From Laccaria trichodermophora (Eukaryota; Basidiomycota; Agaricomycetes; Agaricales; Hydnangiaceae), in NCBI GenBank assembly GCA_018417955.1, contig JACTVC010000058.1:1-64000 (forward strand): a DNA stretch of 64,000 bases, given 5' to 3'. The position numbers and the translations under genes are program-made. Positions 24,194-36,288 of this stretch are shown one piece after another; position 1 is the first letter of the stretch; every line of letters begins with the position of its first letter. The notes under the pieces were generated by a model. The model had not been told where the DNA came from, did not search any database, and saw only the letters and a list, made by a program, of their open reading frames with translations.

Positions 24194-24757
24194 TTACCAT
24201 TGATGTTGGGCCACCATGGTCTTCACGGCAGCTGCAACTTCGGACATCCTTTCCACGCCCTCTTCTGACAATAGATCGATATCCCACCGTGCAGCAGGTG
24301 CAACGTCGGTCATCAACCCTGCATCCCGAGGGATGAGAGGAGGAATCATCGTCTCATTGTCGCGCTGGTACGAATACAAACAAAGGCGGGTTCCAAGGGC
24401 GCTTACGCCATGGATCACAGGGAGGTCCACTCGATCGACAAGATCAAAGAATTGTGTCCTCATCTGATTGTCGGCGGCAGCGCGGGACGACTGATGTGCA
24501 TAGTATCCGGGCGGCTTCATTTCAAGGAAGAATACGGGATGAAACGCCTTTTGGACAATGAAGACTGCGGTAAAATCGATAGACGAGCCCTTAGGTGGTC
24601 GCTTGCACTGAGGGGATATCATGTAATACTCGGTGGGTGGAAATAGATAGGTCAAGAGTGTGTTGTAAGGTCCATAGAAGAGTGATTCATCGGTTGGCGC
24701 GTTCACCCCTCCGGGAATGGCCTCAAATGTGTCGAGGACATACCCTGGCCATGGCAT
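24194..24757 (-). CDS. Single-exon orphan with a PD-(D/E)XK-like motif
   Basis: 187 residues with no intron, lying 72 bp past the end of ALG3 on the same strand. The sequence has a D-F-T-A-V-F-I-V strand followed about 15 residues later by F-F-L-E-M-K-P-P. The spacing D-x(n)-E-x-K after beta-strands resembles the active-site arrangement of the PD-(D/E)XK nuclease-like fold, here probably D64/E80/K82 counting from the ATG. No further nuclease features can be confirmed. Similar small proteins occur in basidiomycetes as far as I recall, without assigned function. Its position in the 3' flank of ALG3 means it either has a compact promoter or shares a transcript region. Confidence 0.6.
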   Translation of the reverse strand: MPWPGYVLDTFEAIPGGVNAPTDESLFYGPYNTLLTYLFPPTEYYMISPQCKRPPKGSSIDFTAVFIVQKAFHPVFFLEMKPPGYYAHQSSRAAADNQMRTQFFDLVDRVDLPVIHGVSALGTRLCLYSYQRDNETMIPPLIPRDAGLMTDVAPAARWDIDLLSEEGVERMSEVAAAVKTMVAQHQW

Positions 24758-24829
24758 ATCTGCTGGTTGTTGGGAAGGAAGGAGAGTTCCATTGAGACTA
24801 CACGTGACGTACTAAAACTAAGTAGTGTA

Positions 24830-26344
24830 CTACCTGACATTGACAAGCCGTCGCCATATTCCTACCAGAAGGAGCGAGTTGGCGGCAAATAAGATACCAG
24901 AAGACAGGGTCGTTGACGGAAATACATTCCAAGCATATTCAATAGCCGCAACGAGGGCAATTCTAAGAAGACAAAGTCTTAATGGTGAACCCTTGACAGA
25001 TAACGATCACGCACTTGAAAACCCAGGGATAACGCGTCCTCCATGCTAAGAAGGGTAGTTGTTGCGCGTACCACGAATAAAACTGGTAGTGGAGTGAGCG
25101 AGCAAATATTATTCCTATAAGATTGGAGGTGAAGAGGACAATGGCAACATCTAATGAAGGAGTATAGATGTCAAAAAAACAACTAGATGCGGGTGAAAAC
25201 AGCTCACAGTCAGGAGTCACCGGTGCGAGCCCTGCGGGAAGTAACGGGCGTCTAAATCCGCGAGCGAGTACAGCCCAGACACTTCCATCAGGTTTGCACC
25301 ACCTAAAAAGGCCGAACGAGACCAAGGTAATGATATGTCCAGCCATCAAGGTCCTTGCCCAAGTTGGACTCAAGAATGTTTGTTCATCAAGAAACCTCCA
25401 GTTAACGGTCCACTTGTATAGAAAGACTCTCCCAAGATCAAACGCAAGTTGCACATATGCCCAAGGATCCTCTTGTAAGAACGGAAGTGCAAAAAACGCT
25501 TGAAGAACCGCGATGGACAGAAGGCGTATGAAAGTTGCGACAAGTCCCTTGCGCTTGAAGAGGATCACAAGGAGGCCAGGAAGGTAAAGAAGAATTGACA
25601 TTTTGATGGATAATGCAGCACTTGCGTGATAACACTCATGTTAGGTTAGAAAGAATGCAGGTTAGAAAATGAATACCTGAAGAGCAAGCACCCCGTATCA
25701 TCCAATCCATTCTGAAATGCCAGAATTGCGGCCTGCATCACGAAAACAGCCCAACAATCGTTGAACAAGCGCAAAACGAAGATGGAATGCAGTCTTTTGC
25801 TCAAGGGTAGGAGGAGGAGGACCCAGTTTGGGATGTTACGCGCTTTACGGTAGATGCTGCACGTAAGAATCACTGTTGCGGCGTAAAGGAGTGCATAGAT
25901 ATGTTGGGCAAGCCGTATATCTTTGCCCGAATTGGTTACGTCGTAGAGGACCTGATGAATACGCAAGTGTCCCGCAGGGTAGCTAACAAGGCTCTTGTGA
26001 ATTGACGCGTAAATCCAAAAACAGATGAAATTACACTAGCGGACCAGTGGGACCTGTGATCAGTGTATAGTTGCGCTGTCCATTGATATACAATTCTGTT
26101 TGAATCATGTATGTTTCCCAGTCAATCTCTGTGTCTGCAGATACAACATTTATCGTGAGTGCGTGTTAATGAGCGCCAAACGAAGATTCTGCTGACATGG
26201 GATGAAGCGAATGACGAGCTCTGTGAGAATTACATCGCCGATAATGACCAGAGAAGCGAGAGCCCAGAAATATCGAGGATTTGTCAGTAGCGAGATTGCA
26301 AAGTGGATGAGGTTGCGTGGAGAAAATGGCGCCGGCAACGACAT
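24830..26344 (-). CDS. ALG3: Dol-P-Man:Man5GlcNAc2-PP-Dol alpha-1,3-mannosyltransferase (ALG3)
   Basis: ER membrane enzyme that adds the first lumenal mannose to the lipid-linked N-glycan precursor. The start is M-S-L-P-A-P-F-S-P. The signature [10 protein letters not shown], with the acidic pair used by GT58 enzymes, follows the first hydrophobic helix and first intron. Other family blocks are [38 protein letters not shown] and T-V-N-W-R-F-L. The C-terminus ends W-R-R-L-V-N-V-R. Multiple hydrophobic segments fit the expected ten or more membrane spans. About five exons; the ER-retention KKxx motif is absent, as the last residues are L-V-N-V-R. Confidence 0.93.
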
Positions 26345-26503
26345 CAGTCAATTCATAAGTTGTAGGTGGGAACTTTTCGACGCTACTGATTTCGACGTCC
26401 AGGAAGGTTAAGTTACCCATGTATTCGTTGCCAACCCGTAACAAAAAGTACAAATCGAAGAAGTGGTATAGAAACAAGATAGGACATCCCTTTTGACAAT
26501 GGT

Positions 26504-28392
26504 CTAGTTATATCCAGAGGCCGCCGCAGCCTCACCATCCTGTAAACCGTGCATAAACCCATCAGTGTAGTTACCCACCGTCGAAGGCGTGATAATTGGG
26601 CCAAGAGCCTTGACAGAATCTGCGGCGTATTGTCCAGTGAAGCCGAGTTTCGACATATTGTGTGAGGCGAAGAATTCTGCGGTGCGGAAGCCGTCATCGT
26701 ATCCTTGAGCGTTGGATCTCTCTGCATCCGTCATATCTCCCCAATTGTCACGAGCATGAATAGCAGCAAAACGACGTCCCGCTAACCCGTAGTAACGATC
26801 ATGATCAATGTTCAAATCTGTAGTTGGCGAGAGGATGTCCGAAAGAGCGTTGATATCAGTGACTTCTGCGGTCGACCGACCTGCGATCGACTTCGATGTC
26901 TGGCCATATAAGAAAAAGGTCGAAGGAAGAGTAGATCCGACAGCTGCCTTGAAACACCAACTAGGATCGCACTCTTCTTTCGTGTACGCTGCTCAATGTC
27001 AATACCATCATTTTGGCCTTTACTGAACAATATGAGACCTACACCAGAATGCCCAGCCAGCAGTAGTACCCTGATACACCTTCATCTGCGCAGTACAGAA
27101 GTCTTTGCGTGCTTGGTCCTTGTTCGATTCGCCAGCGAGACTTTGATCGGTCAAGGCACAAGACCATTCGTGCACGACAAGGTTGCACCGTTGACCCAAG
27201 GATACATTGGCCAAAGAGGAAGCCATGCCATGAGTAACATCGTTCATGTGTTGAGATGCAGAGTCCTCTATATCCGAAGGAGTAAAGACAAAATAGGAGT
27301 GATGATCCTGGACCACGAAGTCACTCCTCTTTGAAACGAACGCACTGAACCGTTCGAGGTCAAACCCGTCATGCACATAAATAGGAAGGAACTCAGAGGC
27401 CGATGAAGTGCTTCGTATCGCAGCAATAGCTCGAGTATCTGTAGATTGGCGTCAGGTATCCATGTTGTCACAAATTTGACTCCCACGTACAGAAATCTTC
27501 AAGAACAGAGTTATACTGGGGTTCATTCAAGAGCTCTAATCCGACCACGTTGGTAACGCTAGCAAACGTCTGTGCCAGAAAAGTCAAAACGTTGATCGTT
27601 TTATCGACGTTATCCGGATTATTGAATAAGTTTATCTGATGGTCGGACACTCCGGAATGTGGCTCTCCGTTTTGACTGCCAGGCGCTCCATGCAAGTCGA
27701 TAAGTACGCCGATGCCATAGTGTCCAGCCCAGTTGACTGCACGGATGACCCTTGACCAAGAATTTTGATAGACATCAGCAACGTTAGCAAAGGGTGTTCC
27801 AGCCAAGAAACCCGGACCAAGACTCCAGTAGCCGATTGGCAGTCGAACGGTATTGATCCCAATACTAGCAAGATATTCAAAGTCAGAGACCGTAATAAAA
27901 GTATCCCAATGGCGTTCCAGAACAGCTCGAGCAGAGGTAGTTGAGCCCCATCCAGTTGCGATATCGATTTCAGAAAGTTTCTTCCCAGCCGCACAGTCAA
28001 ACACGGAGGGTGTCATCCAATTCTCATGCACAAACCTGCGATGTCATTGACACAAGGCGGGCAAGCGATTAATGAAAAGCTAACCAAGAACCTAAATTCA
28101 CCGCTTGCTGTTGCCTGTATCGGTAAACATTTGCTACGTTCTGGTCGAAAGCCGGGAATGTCTGGTCTGTGATAGGCGGGGGGTCGTACGGTTCCACATC
28201 GCAAATGGAGTCCCGCTCTTTCAACGATAATTGAACGCCTTCGTTTGTTAGATATCGCGGCTCGAAATTCTGACTGTCGACAGGAGGGAGGTTCTCAAAG
28301 TGGGCGGCGTCGAAGATAAAATTTCTTCCCAATCCAGGTGTTGGCCCGAAGAGGCCTAGAGCTAGGAAGGCGGCGAGAGTGACTGGATGCAT
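26504..28392 (-). CDS. Secreted GH5 exo-beta-1,3-glucanase
   Basis: Glucan 1,3-beta-glucosidase-like enzyme acting on the fungal cell wall. The N-terminus (M-H-P-V-T-L-A-A-F-L-A-L) is a clear signal peptide. Family blocks in order are L-G-S-W-F-V-H-E-N-W-M-T-P, I-N-T-V-R-L-P-I-G-Y-W, L-I-D-L-H-G-A-P-G-S-Q-N-G, the acid/base L-L-N-E-P-Q, H-D-G-F-D, D-H-H-S-Y and the nucleophile region V-V-H-E-W-S. They place it in the GH5 exo-glucanase group. An unusual C-terminal extension of about 150 residues after the catalytic W-A-F-W continues to A-A-A-S-G-Y-N at 26504. Several short introns break it (for example after L-G-S-W and after V-L-E-D-F). A TATA box lies 40 bp upstream of the ATG. Confidence 0.88.
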
Positions 28393-28954
28393 TGAAGTTG
28401 AATTAGGGATATGAGGGTATACTATATAGTGAAGGAGCCAGCTCCAAGGAAGATGAACGTTGAGGACAAGTGTGTATGTAGAGCTTTGCTTTTCGGAGAA
28501 GCCCCTAAAGGGATTGCCCAAGTTACATAACACCGATTACGCCGAATAATCGTTTACTTACTACTTTTACCACCACAAGCGCCAAGGAGTTACTCAATAC
28601 GAGTAACGAACAACCGTTGAATAACGGAGAAGGGCCGGGTCAAGCTACGCTTCGAACTTTTATGATGGATCACCAAGTTTCAGTCTCTTCCACTGATGAA
28701 AACGAGGCCGACAACCGCGTTTTCACCTCAGATACCTCTCACTCGATGTGATGGACATCAACGGTGTCCCTTTGACCATGCACCCATCAACACCTGCGGA
28801 ATCTCATCATCGCGAGAAAGCCGAAGAGAGCCGGCAAGGTTTATAAACTATCATAACCTGGCAGCTGCTTTACGCGTCATTCAATTCCTTTCTGCTTCTT
28901 CTGACGCCTTTGTGCACCTATTCGGGCTTTGGTCCCCTCCCCAACGACATTGGT
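28393..28954. other. Divergent promoter region
   Basis: Spacer between the leftward glucanase and the rightward membrane-protein gene. Besides the glucanase TATA box, a TATA-like TTTATAAA lies at about 28840, roughly 115 bp before the membrane-protein ATG. No coding evidence. Confidence 0.5.
28432..28439 (-). promoter_or_regulatory. TATA box of the exo-glucanase gene
   Basis: CTATATAG about 40 bp upstream of the glucanase ATG on the minus strand; no other gene start lies close on that side. Confidence 0.55.
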
Positions 28955-30234
28955 ATGTCGGAGAGTTCAGCTGTCGGAGATATTCCTGCCACCGATCAAG
29001 CGTGCTTCGATGGGTTGGTTCTGGCTGTTCTTGCGTATGGTGAGATGGTTCGAGAATTCGGTTGCTTGCGTTTGAGCTTAGAGAAATATTTTTTGCAAGG
29101 TGTTTTATTAATGCTCTGTATCCAAGTCACGCAGGCCCTTCTTTCTCGTCCCAAGCGTGGCCGTGTTTTCTTTGGAATCGTGATCTACTCTTCGGTTCTT
29201 TTCCTATTGTCAACTATGGCAGTTGGAGGGAAAGCAAAGTTCGCTGAAATGGTTTACGTTATTCACCGGGACTATCCCGCCGGGGTGGAAGCATACGAGA
29301 GAGAAAACAGTGGTCAATGGGTTAACGTCATGAGCCAAATTTGGTATGATGTTCCTCTCCCAATGACATCCAACAAGTGCTCATTGTTTTTGCCGTAAAG
29401 CATCACCCTGATTCCTTGGTTCGGCGACTTGTTCATGGTAAGTGTCATAATATCACTCACGAACTACGATTCGTTAATTGACCACGCATTTAGATGTACA
29501 GGCTGATGATAGTATGGAACTATGAATGGTGGCTTCTATTCGTCCCTCTACCCATCTACATAGCCCGCCTCGGTACGTTGCTATTTCGATTCATCTTTTG
29601 TCTCTTATTGATCGTTTCCAAGGCATGTCATTGCTGGTCCTGATCGCCCAAACTCAACCGAATTCCACAAGATGGGCTGCGCATGTGTCAACGTACAATC
29701 TGGCTCTATACGTTCTCTGCATTTCTCTGAGTTTCATTTTTACCACCCTCATCGCCCTTCGCCTTCATACGCTCAGGGGCACCGTGGAGAAAGTTATGGG
29801 GAAACTTCAGGCTTCCTTTTATACTTCCAGAACCACCATATTCGTGGAGAGTGGAGCTTTTCTTACACTTTGGTCATTTTGCTACATGGTCACTTTGGCG
29901 AGTAACAGTTGGGCTCAGGATATCTTCTTAAAACCATACCCCTACATTGTTGTAAGTTGTTACTGGCCACCTACAAAACTCCTACGTTTCACTGACACAT
30001 CGCTTACAGACAATAACATGCATGCTCATCGCGCTCAGGATGGCCCAAGATTGCGCATGGACTTGGGACATCACTGTTGCCACCGCGAGCGGTGTGCTGG
30101 AATGGAAGGTGTCCTCTACACGGAGCATTGGTTTACGCCGTGAGTCGGACGACGGGAGTATTGCCTACGGTCACAACTTGAACAACTGTGAAAAGTCATT
30201 CAGCGAGGAGATGAGTACGACCGGAAGCCATTGA
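28955..30234 (+). CDS. Basidiomycete-specific multi-pass membrane protein
   Basis: A protein with about six or seven membrane segments of a type multicopy in Agaricomycetes; function unknown. It starts M-S-E-S-S-A-V-G-D-I-P. Hydrophobic segments include LVLAVLAYGVLLMLCIQ, FFGIVIYSSVLFLL, WWLLFVPLPIYIARL, YVLCISLSFIFTTLIAL, FLTLWSFCYMVTLA and I-T-C-M-L-I-A-L-R-M-A-Q-D. Introns interrupt after V-L-A-Y-G, after V-M-S-Q-I (split Cys codon), after D-L-F-M at 29440, after I-A-R-L and after P-Y-I-V. The conserved M-G-K-L-Q-A-S-F-Y-T-S and S-S-T-R-S-I-G-L-R blocks fit paralogues I recall. The hydrophilic C-terminus ends T-T-G-S-H. A receptor-like topology is possible but not shown. Confidence 0.75.
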
Positions 30235-30929
30235 GTCGTCTCTTCGCTGTGTGCGGTATTCTTTCCAACCTCTCGTCACTTTCGCTGGGATGCTACCTCC
30301 TACTAGGGGGCGACCTTTGGGGTTATCTGGTTTTCCTGGGTGTAGCGACCACTTGGTCGGATGAGTCGACAAGCCTCTCTAGTTTCAGTATATATAATAC
30401 CAATGGCCAATTATACAAATGATTTAATCGTGGGCTTTCCACCCTACTCGGTCTCTACTTCAGGATGTCAATAAGTCTTTCTTTCGAAGGTATTTCGAGG
30501 GTACAACAAACAAGCTTCGACTGGTGAGGTATTCTCGGAACAGTGTATATTGCGAATCATTGTAGATGTACTGTAGTGTATGTATGTTGGTTGGTTGCGA
30601 TGAGTCCGTAACAGATGATGGATGGGTGGGGGGATGATGGTTAATGTGCAGAATTGAGAAATTGGGAAGTATAAGATTATGATGAATGTTTTGACCCCAA
30701 GAAGCCGATGACGAAGAAGGGGGTAACAGATGGCAGAAAGGGGATGTGCACTACATTCCATGTCTCCCTGCGCCCCGATAATGAAGATTGCATAGGGCAT
30801 TTTATAGGACTCGCCTTTATGATCTCCCACCTGGCGCACAGTAGAGACGATAGGAAGGGCGATCGAGATCCAGTCGAACAACGACGCGTAAGGTGGAAGG
30901 ATGGGAATGATGCGCGGTCGCCAGACATA
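30235..30929. other. Convergent 3' flanks
   Basis: The membrane-protein gene and TBP converge here, so this is mostly 3' untranslated sequence of both. Nothing else recognisable; open frames on either strand lack coding character. Confidence 0.5.
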
Positions 30930-32104
30930 TTAAGGCTTGCGGAACTCGCACAACACAGTGTAAATCGTGTTGAAGGCGGTGTAAATCTCTTCTCTGACCT
31001 GAGGGTCGCGAGAAAGCAAAAGAGTGTCAGCGGATGGGTTCAAACCGGCTCCACTGAACTCGAGCCATAAAGCACTTTCTATCCACCATGAAAATCACAA
31101 CTTGATCTCATAAATGATGATCAAGCCATGCGCAAAGGGCGGCGAGAAGAAAAAAAGGAAGAAAACTATTCACCTTAGCTCCTGTCAGGACAATCTTGCC
31201 CGACACGAAGATCAGCAACACGACCTTGGGTTTAATCATACGATAGATAAGACCAGGGAACAACTACACCGCTGCGTGAGTCACGGTAACGCGATCTCAA
31301 GGAAAGACATACCTCGGGTTCATAACTGCTGAACTGTCCGTGACTGTAAGCCAAGCCCTCCAAGCGAATGGGGAACTTGACGTCACAACTCCCGACAATG
31401 TTCTGTATCTTGAACTCGGAGAACTTCGCGTCGAAACCAAGCTTTTGCACTATACGCGCGTATTTGCGTGACGCAAGGCGTGAATCGTCTTCTGACTTGG
31501 CGCCAGTCACGACCATCTTGCCAGACGCGAAAATAAGAGCAGTCGTCTTCGGTTCACGAATACGCATGATAACGGCTGCAAAACGCTAAAAACGCGAACA
31601 AGACGAACAGTTCGACGTGTTGCGTGTTAGAAAATAGTCAATACCAACCTTTGGATTATATTCAGCGTTACGAGCATGGAGTGCGATGGTCTTCAAATCG
31701 AGGCGGCAGTCTAAATTCACCGTCGCGACAATGTTCTGAAGGGTGGGTACGATGCCTTCTACGGCAGTGATATGCTGTTGCTCAAGGGTGAGGGGTGCAG
31801 GGGTAGATGGAACGGAGGTTGAAGGGGACGAAGGTCCTGCAACAGCATTGGTAGTGGCAGGCGGCGAAGAAGGCTTGTTTTGAGTTTGTGGTTGAGTAAA
31901 TGAGTTGGATAGGGGTGACGGTCCAGGAAGGGCAAGTCCACCGTTTGTAGTTGGTTGTGAGAGATAAGGATTGCCACCGGGAAGCGCTAGACCGTGTTGC
32001 TGATACGGTTGCTGTTGCTGCTGAAGCTGATAAGGTTGTTGTTGCTGTGAGGCTGGGTTTGTGCGTCCAAAAGTGATCTGACGAGCGGGAAGGGCGAAAG
32101 ACAT
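30930..32104 (-). CDS. TBP: TATA-binding protein (TBP, SPT15)
   Basis: General transcription factor that nucleates pre-initiation complexes for all nuclear RNA polymerases. The N-terminal ~110 residues are a Gln-rich and Pro/Ser-rich disordered region ([13 protein letters not shown], then [11 protein letters not shown]). The core follows as two direct repeats. Repeat one contains [16 protein letters not shown] and [20 protein letters not shown]. Repeat two contains [20 protein letters not shown] and [19 protein letters not shown]. The C-terminus is [13 protein letters not shown]. About four exons. The long N-terminal extension is usual outside yeast; the core has the expected length. Confidence 0.97.
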
Positions 32105-33153
32105 GGACTAAAATTTACAGCAGAGCGTGGGAAAGTGAAGTGATGGGGGAAAGGGGGAAATTGAAGAGGCGAATGCCCGTCTTATATACGTTTCAACTTT
32201 AAAACTCCGCTGATTGAGTCATTGTCTTACGTAACCTTCCCTCCTTTGTCTTACTCTCACAGCCGCCCATTGCCCGCCGCTATGCTCCCCTCCTTCATGG
32301 GTTCCGAACACCTGTCCAATGTACGAGCTATAATTCTCGTTCCATCTTGCCTGTTATGTTGAGCTGCTGGAGCTTTGGGTTTCGAATAATACTGGATCTC
32401 ATCGTTGGCCGCTAATCGCCTTGACAACCACCATCATTCTTAGGCTCCTCGAGGCTCGCTTTGTCCTCACTTCTGGTCACCTAAGTACCTCCTGCTTTCG
32501 TGCGTTCATGGCTCTACTTAAATCCACATCTGGCCAAGTGCACGGCATTGCATGTGTTCTGTTCAATCTTTGGCGTCAAGCCTTGGGAAACCCTGATTGC
32601 GTTCTATTTATGGTTTTGGCGCCCACCAACCCTTTGCCAACCCTTCACTTATAGAATAACCCCATCCGTGTTTTTCTTTGAAACACCCCCACGTTTTTTC
32701 GTGGTGGTTGGGACCTCCATTGTCACCCCTTTTCTACGTTCGTAAAGCTCGATTCATGTTACTGATGTATCCTTCGACGATGTCAGTTACGGAACGGTAT
32801 GTGATAAACATTGGGCGTCATCTTATGGTTCTGCCATCTGTCACATACATAGATACATGTATACATGTCCCCACACATATTCTCGTTAGCAAGTGTCAGA
32901 AAGACTATTGACTGAATGAACGGAAGTAACGATTTATCAGCCCTCGGCAATCTGGGTGTCCGCGGACAAATCCGAACAAGAATCGACAGTAAGGGTGTAG
33001 AGGGTATGTATTATGATACGTATACGCGATGAATGTGACATAATGAAGATGGGTAAAGTAGAAAGTGCCTTGTCTGCGGGCTAAAGAAGATGGAACCACC
33101 CCTCCACCTGACAAAGAGAATAGACCCGTCAGACGAAGTCATCCATTCGAGAT
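32105..33153. other. Spacer between TBP and VPS1
   Basis: Contains the TBP promoter and the VPS1 3' flank, both genes reading leftwards. The ~700 bp in the middle hold only short open frames without recognisable domains. Confidence 0.4.
32183..32188 (-). promoter_or_regulatory. TATA box of the TBP gene
   Basis: TATATA about 80 bp upstream of the TBP ATG. Confidence 0.4.
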
Positions 33154-35851
33154 CTATACACCAGCGACGATCCTAATCGCGAGATACCGTCAGCGATACA
33201 GGTAGGGGAGGCAGAGAAAAAAACCCACTCTTCCGCCTTGTTGAGCGCCTGGACCATACTCAGCACCTCCTTCCTTCGGCTGACGACAAACTCGCTCTCT
33301 TTCAAGAGGTCGTCCAAAACTTCAGGCTTGTACAACTCCTGTAACAATTCTCGTTGCAAGTTCTCTTTCGAATGCGAGACCAGGGTCAACGAAATAGCTT
33401 TGGGGACCATATCAATCATCTCTCGTTTCACGATGTTAAAGTAGGAGTGGATCAACGTTTCTGCAAGGTTAAAGAGTCAATAAAACTGTTGAGCAGTAAC
33501 TCAAGGCAAAATACGCAACTGATGACCTCCGTTTCCATTGTCTCACGCTCGTTCAGCGCGCTTTGAGGTTTGATCATCGGGGGCGGGGCCTCCATGACGG
33601 CGGCGCCTTTCTTCTTAGTCGCAGTACCTGTTTTCGCAGCGAAAAAGGATCCAAAGAAACTTTGCTCCTCCCTTTTGGCATCAACATCGAGATCTTTGTC
33701 GTTGTTTAGGCGTGCTCGAGCAGCCTTGGGGTCGTTTGCCGCTGGTGGGGGCTTAGCAGCATTGAGCTTCTCCGTTACGAGAGCGGTGGCCTGAACGCAA
33801 AGGATAAATTAATCGTTGGACAAATGCTTGTGAACTAAGTTCTGACCTGATGACCACCAATGAAATCAGGGTGCGTGGTGTTAACATAGCAAGCTTGCAT
33901 GCTGTCAAAATAATAATTCAAGAAAAATGGCAGCCACTGAAAGAAATTCTGTACGTACGCAACGAGGTCTGAAACCAGCTTCGTGGTCGGAGACATGGAC
34001 TTTTTGAAAAAATTGACCACAACAGCATTAAAGCGTTCACGAAGAGCAGGATACCGTCTGAATGCTTGCTACAAAGAACCTTTATAAGCGAGTCAAGGCT
34101 CAGAAATGTGATAGCACCTACCACTTTGCTTAGAAGTTGCCCAAGAATACGAATTAGTTCATCATAGACCAGTTGGCAGCATTTAATGCTAGGTTCCTCC
34201 AGTCGTTTGATCTGTTGCTTGACGATTACTTCAAATGCAGCAGTCCCAACAAACAAAGCTGGTGTTGAACCCTGTACGTTGTAAGTTCGTAGAAACAAGT
34301 GAAGAAAAAAGTAAACTGACTGAAGAGTTGTACAAGATCGTCCGAATATCGCCGTCCTTCACTTGATCGAAGGGATCGATACTTTTGATTCCATTGTTAA
34401 ACAACTCATGAAAGACGAAGCTAATTCTGGCTCCTCCAGAAAGCTCGTTCAATGACAAGTCATTGGTATTACCATCGATTGTTGTGCGGAATTCTGATGT
34501 AAATTCGGTGATGACGGACAGAACGATGTTGCCAGAGTTTCCATCTCCCAAAGGACCACCGAGTGTTTGAAGTTCAGCGTTGAACTTTTGAAGGTTTTGC
34601 GATATTCGGCCTTTGATATCAGGTAAGGTTGCTCGGATGTGGTGCATGAGAATCTGGTGACGAGTGTGTCAAAATCATGGTAAAGCAAGGAAGTTTGAAG
34701 AATCTACCATGTTGAGCTTGCGAGCAAGGAATGGGGTGCCACAAAATTGGGCCTTCCCTTTGTATGAGGGGTGGTTCTCAAAGAACTCACGTTCATTGTC
34801 GAGAGCCGCACTGATAGGTTTGTTGGTTTCAATGTCGCGCTGTCCACGATTCACGACGGGGACATATCCAAGGCGCAGAGGAATTATTCGGCCGGCCAGA
34901 ATTTCAACCACGTCTGTTCCTTTGTCCCTGTTTCACGCAGTGTTTAATTTGTGAAACCAACCACTAAACATAGAATACCCACATGAGATCGACTTTGGTG
35001 AGAACACCAATCGTCCTCGTGCCCTCGGGATCCACCTCGCGTGCCATCTTCAACCCGTCCGAGTTGGCCAAATCAGTGTTGGCGCCCGTGACAGCCAAAA
35101 TGATACAGCCGGGTTTGATGATATATTTCATCAGCATATCCCTAATCTGTTTCTCAATATCTCGAGGTTGGTCTCCCACCGGCACCTTCGTCAACCCCGG
35201 AAGATCAACGAGTGTGAGGGTCAAGACGTTTGGCGAAAAGATACGGAGGTTGATGGGTTGCGGGGATATGCCCGCGTTCTTGCCTGTCTTCGCCTCCGTA
35301 TCGCGGACAATCTCATCTCTAATCTTAGTAAAGTCGAAAAACTTCTCGCCGGGGAGGTGAAGGAACTCGCCCCATTCGTCTGGATTGGCGGCTTTGTCCG
35401 TCCCTTTGTCGACGCCGTTCACCTGTGCTGCTGCGGTCGCTTTAGGTCTCAAACAAGCGCCGATTGAGGAACAAAGTAAGACGTACCTCCTGGCACAGCG
35501 GGCCTGTTGATAAGTTGCAGCACCTGTGTAAAGTGTCAATTGTAACATCTCTTTAATATTATTGAACTCGTACCAGTGGCCGCCGGGTCACAATACCAGT
35601 CCCACGAGGCAAGAAGTCTCGACCTACGATGTTCTAGTTGGCAACAACACAATCATTAATAGCAAGCAAGACAAAGAAAAACACGAAAGCACCTCTAGAA
35701 CGCTACTCTTCCCGCTACTCTGACTGCCGAGTACGCAAATTTGTGGTAAATCTATTGAAGCTCCCGAGGACCCTATGGATGTAAAGACATCCTGAAGTTT
35801 GTTGATAACGCTAACGATTTCTGAGCCGAGGCCAGATGGACCTGTCGCCAT
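33154..35851 (-). CDS. VPS1: Dynamin-like GTPase VPS1
   Basis: Dynamin-family GTPase for vacuolar protein sorting, endosomal traffic and peroxisome fission. The G1 loop G-S-Q-S-S-G-K-S lies at residues 42-49, followed by the switch block [15 protein letters not shown], then D-L-P-G (G3) and T-K-V-D (G4). The middle domain contains [14 protein letters not shown] and [11 protein letters not shown] Pro/Lys-rich insert ([10 protein letters not shown], then [10 protein letters not shown]) precedes the GTPase effector domain, with [12 protein letters not shown] and K-A-E-E-I-V-A-G-V at the C-terminus. The last intron splits that final Glu codon and the stop is at 33154-33156. There is no PH domain, as expected for VPS1. 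About ten exons. Confidence 0.95.
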
Positions 35852-36288
35852 ATTCTAGTAGTCGAAAAGAGGGAGCGTTAAAGTGATCGTCAAGGGCTGG
35901 ATATGAGTGGAAATGAGGCAACTGGCTGCTTCCTGTGTACTTTGGAGGCTGGGACCAAACAAAGGAGCCAAAGGGGCTTCAAATTAGTTACGCACTTAAC
36001 ACTTGTATCTTGACTATTCACAAGGTGTGGATAACCGCTGCGATGTTGTCTCCTTGCGCATTGCAGCTTTATGTACAATTGCGGCGCTGCGGACTAGCAT
36101 TCAGGCTGCGGCGTATCACGCTCATTGCACAGCTGGCAAGTTGTGAGCAAACTCCCCCTCAGCGACGATTCGTAGGATTCCTCCAGGTTTTCGCAATACC
36201 CGGGTGGCTTGTATTCAAAGCCTATGGAACTGTCGTACCCATGATCAATGTTGACCTGAAGGCTTCCAATCTTTAACGCTTTGGAGCA
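35852..36288. other. VPS1 promoter region and spacer
   Basis: Upstream region of VPS1. Short open frames on the plus strand have no domain and are not supported. Confidence 0.45.
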
